A DNA stretch of 11,130 nucleotides from NCBI GenBank assembly GCA_021823045.1, contig JAKAPB010000030.1, positions 1-11,130 of the forward strand, written 5' to 3'. Below the pieces are notes generated by a model, which worked only from the letters and a program-made list of their open reading frames with translations, made no database searches and was not told the origin of the DNA. This document shows, one piece after another, positions 7,193 through 11,130 of this stretch. The DNA comes from Actinomycetes bacterium. GTDB lineage: Bacteria > Actinomycetota > Acidimicrobiia > Acidimicrobiales > Acidimicrobiaceae. Positions within the stretch are counted from its first letter, which is position 1; the number at the start of each line of letters is the position of its first letter. The position numbers were made by a program, and so were the translations under genes.

Positions 7193-7458
7193 GCCCCCAA
7201 ATCTCCAAGTCCTTCGACTAATGCCGGCTGTACCGGGGAGTTTGCCTCAAAGAGCGAACCTCCCGAAACAAATTGGCCACCTGACAAAAAATTCATAAGT
7301 AATTATTACTAGATGACAAAAAGGTAGGGACCTTGTGACCAATTTCACTTACTTTTTCCCATTCATTCACTTAATCCCATTAATCCCAGCACGCGTCTAG
7401 CGTGAGAAAAACTCACAGTAGGGCGCGAACTTGCTAGCCTTTTGGATTGGGGGAGCAG
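7193..7458. promoter_or_regulatory. Divergent control region between the importer operon and the two-component genes
   Basis: This gap must hold promoters for livH (leftward) and the sensor kinase (rightward). The centre is AT-rich and crowded with repeats: TGACAAAAA twice (7282-7290, 7314-7322), the palindrome AGTAAT-T-ATTACT (7298-7310), TTCACTTA twice, 22 bp apart (7344-7351, 7366-7373), and a 9-bp tandem TTAATCCCA (7371-7379, 7380-7388). Toward the kinase gene there are two short inverted repeats that share bases: CACGC/GCGTG (7390-7404) and GTGAG/CTCAC (7402-7416). On the minus strand TTGTCA (7320-7315) followed 16 bp later by TATGAA is a weak candidate promoter for livH. I cannot place the plus-strand promoter with confidence. 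Confidence 0.6.
7282..7322. promoter_or_regulatory. Candidate operator: paired TGACAAAAA repeats around a palindrome
   Basis: Two exact 9-bp direct repeats start 32 bp apart, about three turns of B-DNA, so they face the same side of the helix. Between them lies a perfect 13-bp dyad (7298-7310). CitB/DcuR-type regulators are known to bind AT-rich tandem sites near the genes they control, and such a regulator is encoded next door. Assignment to that regulator is inference. Confidence 0.45.
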
Positions 7459-9282
7459 GTGGACGGCCAAAACGAGACAAAAAAGGACTCGAGAAATCTA
7501 CGGCTGAGGCTAGGGGCCACAATCGCAGCTTTGGCGGTCGTCGCAATGAGTCTTTCGGCTTTACTAGTTGCGTCGGCGGCGTCCTCACACCTTGTTGTAA
7601 AGACCAAACGCCAACTCTATACCAGCTATGCCATTGCGGGCCAAAAGATTGGCCCGATTGGAACCGATGCGCGGTCCAATCGAACTAAACCACCGCCACT
7701 TCCAGCTAGCACGATCGAGTCATTGGACCTGCTCTGTCGTGACCTCCACGTCAACCTCGCATACCTCCCAGACTTTGAGGTCTCGGCGATCCGTCCACCT
7801 TCAACCAGTCAAATCCCTATCGGTGGAATCGAAGGCACGGCCGCCCAAGATGCCAAATACTCATACGGATACCAGCCGCCTTCCACGCTAGCTGAGCTCG
7901 CCACCGACCCCAATGTCTCGTCGATTTGCAAGGGCAATAACTCCCCCGGGAATGTCGCCTATATCGGAAAACTCGAACCCTTAGGAAAGTTGCCGGGCTA
8001 CGACTTGGTAGTCACCGCTACCAGTGAAAATCTCTATCAGATACTCGCTGGATCTGGCTGGAAACTTTGGCTGGCAATTATAGCCACGCTCGCGCTAGCC
8101 GCACTCGGAATGTACCTGGCCGGCAGGCAGCTAAGGGAGGCTACCCTTGGGATGTCGCCGACCCAACTTGCCTCTGTGATCGAAGAGCAGCAGGCCCTGC
8201 TCGAGGGGATCTACGAGGGAGTCATCGGTCTCGACGGTGAAGGCAGAATCAGGTTCTTCAATAACGAAGCTCAGAGACTTCTGAACCTTCCAAAGCGTTC
8301 CGCCGGACGCCCACTTTCGGTGCTCGTTAGGGGATCTCGACTAAAGGCGGTGCTGACGCAGCAAATTACCGGGTCAGACCTACCAGTTGTCGTTGGCGAC
8401 TCTGTTCTCATCATCAACAACATCGAGGTAACCCAAAACGGACGCAGTCTCGGCCATGTGATAACGATACGTGATCAAACCGAACAGGAGGGGCTCCTCA
8501 AGGAGCTTGATTCACTTGTAGGAATGACTGAAACCCTTCGTGCACAGGCGCATGAGTTCTCCAACAAGCTCCACACCATTATCGGACTAATTGAGATAGG
8601 CGAGTCCCAGGAAGCGGTGGCATTCGCCCGTGACGTATCGCTGACCCAAGATACCATCTCGTCGCGACTCACAGACCAGGTGAAGGACCCAATGGTAACC
8701 GCCCTTATTTTCGCAAAGGGCGCCGCTGCCGCAGAGCGCTCCGTGAGGCTCATTGTAGACGAATCGACCCACCTCGACAACAAGCTTGTAAATCCGGTCG
8801 AAGTGCTGTCGGTGCTTGGAAATCTGATTGATAACGCTATCGACGCGGCGGCTCTGCCGGCACTGCAAGTTGGATGGAACAGTGGTGACCCCGGTTGGGT
8901 AAGGATAAAACTCACAAATCTTGGACAAGATCTACTAATTGAGGTCGAAGACTCGGGAACGGGAATTCCCGCTGAACTTCGTGAAGATATATTCGTCGAC
9001 GGTTTCTCGACCAAGCAATCTCGCCACGGGGCCAGACGTGGATTAGGCCTAGCGCTAATAAAGCAGGTGGTATCGAAGTCGTCGGGGAGCATCGAGGTCT
9101 CTAACACTCCGGGTGCGTGTTTCAAGATCGTCCTACCGTTCTCGGTCGGCCCAGCAAAGCCAAAGCGGGCAATGGCCACCAAGAAGGTACCGCCCGAAGA
9201 TTCGAAAAGCAACCATCAAGCGTCGCACGTCGCAGAATCAGCGGCGATCAAAATTGATCAAGACTCAAGCTACGGGCCATAG
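7459..9282 (+). CDS. Sensor histidine kinase, CitA/DcuS type
   Basis: Membrane kinase expected to sense an extracellular solute and phosphorylate the regulator encoded downstream. Domains from the GTG at 7459 (607 aa): transmembrane helix about 18-40, extracytoplasmic domain about 41-200, second helix about 201-222 (WKLWLAIIATLALAALGMYLAG), and a cytoplasmic PAS domain about 240-340 (LLEGIYEGVIGLDGEGRIRFFNNEA). Next come the H-box LRAQAHEFSNKLHTIIGLIEIG with phospho-accepting His365, the N-box GNLIDNAIDAA near 454, G1 EDSGTGI near 497, FVDGFSTK near 512 and G2 GLGLALIK near 528. The H-box is diagnostic of the CitA/DcuS family. I do not see that family's usual sensor motif (a YSHP-like segment) in the outer domain; it has cysteines at 93 and 157 that could form a disulfide. 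A hydrophilic tail of about 45 residues follows the ATPase domain. Start: GGGGGAG (7449-7455) favours GTG 7459; a TTG at 7447 adds four residues and lacks an upstream site. Confidence 0.93.
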   Translation: MDGQNETKKDSRNLRLRLGATIAALAVVAMSLSALLVASAASSHLVVKTKRQLYTSYAIAGQKIGPIGTDARSNRTKPPPLPASTIESLDLLCRDLHVNLAYLPDFEVSAIRPPSTSQIPIGGIEGTAAQDAKYSYGYQPPSTLAELATDPNVSSICKGNNSPGNVAYIGKLEPLGKLPGYDLVVTATSENLYQILAGSGWKLWLAIIATLALAALGMYLAGRQLREATLGMSPTQLASVIEEQQALLEGIYEGVIGLDGEGRIRFFNNEAQRLLNLPKRSAGRPLSVLVRGSRLKAVLTQQITGSDLPVVVGDSVLIINNIEVTQNGRSLGHVITIRDQTEQEGLLKELDSLVGMTETLRAQAHEFSNKLHTIIGLIEIGESQEAVAFARDVSLTQDTISSRLTDQVKDPMVTALIFAKGAAAAERSVRLIVDESTHLDNKLVNPVEVLSVLGNLIDNAIDAAALPALQVGWNSGDPGWVRIKLTNLGQDLLIEVEDSGTGIPAELREDIFVDGFSTKQSRHGARRGLGLALIKQVVSKSSGSIEVSNTPGACFKIVLPFSVGPAKPKRAMATKKVPPEDSKSNHQASHVAESAAIKIDQDSSYGP

Positions 9283-9308
9283 AGTTGAATGTGGTGGTCT
9301 CCACAGTC

Positions 9309-9314
9309 AAAGGA
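9309..9314 (+). promoter_or_regulatory. Shine-Dalgarno deciding the regulator's TTG start
   Basis: AAAGGA lies 9 nt before TTG at 9324, which begins the conserved SDINVLVVEDD. Upstream in-frame alternatives (TTG 9285, GTG 9291) add residues before the receiver fold and have no comparable site. Confidence 0.65.
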
Positions 9315-9323
9315 AATGGTAAC

Positions 9324-10001
9324 TTGAGCGATATAAATGTTCTTGTCGTCGAGGACGACTATCGCGTAAATCAGATCCACTCAACCTTCGTTGAAAGGGT
9401 CGCCGGATTTCGGGTTCAAGGGCACGCCTTTTCCGGTGAGCAAGCGCTAAACCTCATCGCCCAGAACCATCCAGACCTCGTACTTCTTGACCTCTACCTG
9501 CCCGACATCACCGGGCTGGAAGTGCTATCTAAGCTCAGCCAGATGGAACCTCCAAGGCCGGACGTAATTGTAGTGAGCGCTGCAAAAGACACCGCTAGCG
9601 TCCGAACTGCCATGCAGGCCGGTGCGGTGCATTTCATTACCAAGCCCTTTGACTCGGCGAGTCTGACTGAAAGGCTCCACTCATACCGAATCTTCAGACA
9701 GGAAGTCGATTCGGTGGAGGAAGTCGACCAGGCGATGATCGACAAACTCTGGCTCTCCATCCGATCTACCCCTGAAGAGACGAGGCCAAAGGGGCATTCG
9801 ATCCACACCACTGAGAAAGTCGTTGAAACACTTCGCCAGACCAAGGAGGACCTGACGGCAGAAGAGGTATCGAAGCGAAGTGGCCTTTCAAGGACTTCAA
9901 CTCAACGTTACCTCTCCTACCTCGCGCGGTTGGGAAAGGTCGACATCACCCTCAAGTACGGAGCGACCGGGAGACCGGAGCACCTCTATAGGTGGAAATA
10001 A
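9324..10001 (+). CDS. Response regulator, CitB/DcuR type
   Basis: DNA-binding partner of the preceding sensor kinase. From the TTG at 9324 it has 225 residues, normal for the family. The N-terminal receiver domain shows the acidic pair in VVEDDYRVN, the phosphorylation site Asp56 in LVLLDLYLP, and Lys107 in FITKPF. The C-terminal part has the CitB/DcuR-type winged-helix motif LTAEEVSKRSGLSRTSTQRYLSYLARLG (from about residue 177), ending with the characteristic YGATGRPEHLYRW. The gene follows the kinase by 41 bases in the same direction, so the two are probably co-transcribed. The frame extends back to a TTG at 9285, but the ribosome-binding site supports 9324. Likely targets are the divergent transporter operon and its own operon; that is inference from position. 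Confidence 0.94.
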   Translation: MSDINVLVVEDDYRVNQIHSTFVERVAGFRVQGHAFSGEQALNLIAQNHPDLVLLDLYLPDITGLEVLSKLSQMEPPRPDVIVVSAAKDTASVRTAMQAGAVHFITKPFDSASLTERLHSYRIFRQEVDSVEEVDQAMIDKLWLSIRSTPEETRPKGHSIHTTEKVVETLRQTKEDLTAEEVSKRSGLSRTSTQRYLSYLARLGKVDITLKYGATGRPEHLYRWK

Positions 10002-10060
10002 ACTTACCCAAATCCGCCTAATATCGGGTCCGGAGCAACCAGTTTGAGTTGTCGCCTTAC

Positions 10061-11089
10061 CTAGCCAAGGACAAGCTCAGCCATGGTACGAATTAATTGG
10101 AGGTCTCCGCCGACGATCAAGGTGGTGATTACCGTATCATTCCACCGCTCGAGATCATCTTTTATCTTCTCCTTCGGTCCGATGAGTGCAACATCCTCTA
10201 CCATTCGAAGCGGAACCAGCGAATTTGCGCCGGCCTTGTCTCCTGCTAGAAATGCCTCTTGAATTTTGTGGCACTCCTCCTCATAACCCATGCGAACAAA
10301 CACATCGGCGTGGAAATTTGCCGCCTTTGAACCCATGCCCCCGACGTAGAGGGAAATGAAGGGTCGGATCTTGTCCGCCGCGGCCTCGACGTCCTCGTCG
10401 ATGGCGACCATGGTCGGACATGCGACCTCAAATCCTTTGGCCTTGTCCAATAATGGCTGAGCAGAGAAGCCTTCGGAAAGTGCTTGGCGATAGAAAGAGT
10501 CCGAACTTGGCGAAAACCAAAAAGGAAACCAGCCGTCCGCCACCTCGGCGGCCAAAGCGACGTTCTTCGGACCTTCTGCCGCCATAAATATCGGTAGATC
10601 CTTACGCAGGGGATGAACCGTAGATTTAAGTGCCTTCCCTAGGTTGCTTCCACCTTGTAGCGGGAGGTTATAAAACTCGCCATTGTGAACGAGCGGACCT
10701 TCTCGCTTGAGGGTAGAACGTACTACCTCTATATATTCTCGAGTACGCAGAAGTGGTTTTGGATACGGCTGTCCGTACCATCCTTCGACGACCTGAGGAC
10801 CAGATGCACCAATCCCCATTATGAACCGCCCATTGCTGAGGTGATCCATGGTCAAGGCGGCCATCGCCGCTGCGGTAGGTGTCCTAGCGGAGAGCTGCAT
10901 GATGGCAGTCCCTAATTTGATGCGCTTGGTCTGCGAACCCCACCAAGCCAATGGCGTAAGGGCATCGGAACCGTAGGCTTCTGCGGTCCACGCCGAATCA
11001 AAACCGAGGTCCTCTGCGGCTAGCAGTAGCTCTAATGCTCCCGTTGGTGGTCCCGACGACCAGTATCCAAGCTGCAAGCCGAGTTTCAC
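10061..11089 (-). CDS. F420-dependent LLM-class oxidoreductase, Rv3520c type
   Basis: TIM-barrel enzyme of the luciferase-like monooxygenase superfamily, cytoplasmic, expected to use the deazaflavin F420; the substrate is unknown. The 342-residue protein begins KLGLQLGYWSSGPPTGALELLLAAEDLGFDSAWTAEAYGSDALTPLAWWG and continues with KLGTAIMQLSARTPTAAAMAALTMDHLSNGRFIMGIGASGPQVVEGWYG. It also has PIFMAAEGPKNVALAAEVADGWFPFWFSP. This follows the mycobacterial Rv3520c subgroup closely as I know it. The GTG start at 11089 is fixed by AGGAGG (11094-11099); the frame reaches a TTG at 11116 that would place the Shine-Dalgarno inside the gene. It converges on the response-regulator gene with 59 bases between stops. 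A link to the transporter is possible but not shown; such genes are abundant in actinobacteria. Confidence 0.92.
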   Translation of the reverse strand: MKLGLQLGYWSSGPPTGALELLLAAEDLGFDSAWTAEAYGSDALTPLAWWGSQTKRIKLGTAIMQLSARTPTAAAMAALTMDHLSNGRFIMGIGASGPQVVEGWYGQPYPKPLLRTREYIEVVRSTLKREGPLVHNGEFYNLPLQGGSNLGKALKSTVHPLRKDLPIFMAAEGPKNVALAAEVADGWFPFWFSPSSDSFYRQALSEGFSAQPLLDKAKGFEVACPTMVAIDEDVEAAADKIRPFISLYVGGMGSKAANFHADVFVRMGYEEECHKIQEAFLAGDKAGANSLVPLRMVEDVALIGPKEKIKDDLERWNDTVITTLIVGGDLQLIRTMAELVLG

Positions 11090-11093
11090 GTCT

Positions 11094-11099
11094 CCTCCT
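11094..11099 (-). promoter_or_regulatory. Strong Shine-Dalgarno of the F420 oxidoreductase gene
   Basis: AGGAGG on the minus strand (within AAGGAGGAGAC), 4 nt before the GTG at 11089. It settles the start in favour of GTG over the upstream TTG. Confidence 0.8.
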
Positions 11100-11130
11100 T
11101 GATTCTGTAAATACAACCCTGCAGAATCTA

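Noticed and set aside
8475..9212. 245-residue minus-strand frame inside the sensor kinase
   Set aside because: Fully antisense to the well-supported kinase ATPase region; serine- and arginine-rich shadow frame with no motif.

Overview
The window looks like chromosomal DNA of an actinobacterium with moderate GC content (about half, judged by eye). The main taxonomic clue is the gene at 10061-11089 (minus): its protein closely follows the Rv3520c-type F420-dependent luciferase-like oxidoreductases, which are typical of actinobacteria. Moderate GC would fit a lineage such as the Acidimicrobiia, but that placement is inference. Most genes appear to start with GTG or TTG.

Layout. Positions 1-1286 (plus) hold the 3' four fifths or so of leuA (2-isopropylmalate synthase), cut by the window edge and followed by a perfect 16-bp hairpin. 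About 0.85 kb without a convincing gene follows (1342-2187), carrying several short tandem duplications. From 7192 down to 2303 (minus) runs a complete branched-chain-amino-acid-type (HAAT family) ABC importer operon in the order livH, livM, livG, livF, substrate-binding lipoprotein. It ends at a good minus-strand terminator (2188-2216). Divergent from livH, across a repeat-rich control region (7193-7458), is a two-component system on the plus strand: a CitA/DcuS-type sensor kinase (7459-9282) and a CitB/DcuR-type response regulator (9324-10001). The F420-dependent oxidoreductase gene converges on the regulator from the right.

How the parts may work together. The head-to-head arrangement of a CitA/CitB-type system with a HAAT importer suggests that the kinase senses an extracellular solute and the regulator switches the importer on or off from the shared control region. 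That region contains two TGACAAAAA direct repeats exactly 32 bp apart with a 13-bp palindrome between them, a plausible operator. I see none of the familiar CitA/DcuS ligand motif in the kinase's extracytoplasmic domain, which instead has two cysteines, so the ligand cannot be guessed from known relatives. The transported solute is likewise unknown: the HAAT family handles branched-chain amino acids but also amides, urea and carboxylic acids. This importer/sensor module is the most interesting item in the window. Every protein family in it is known; the novelty, if any, lies in the pairing and the ligand.
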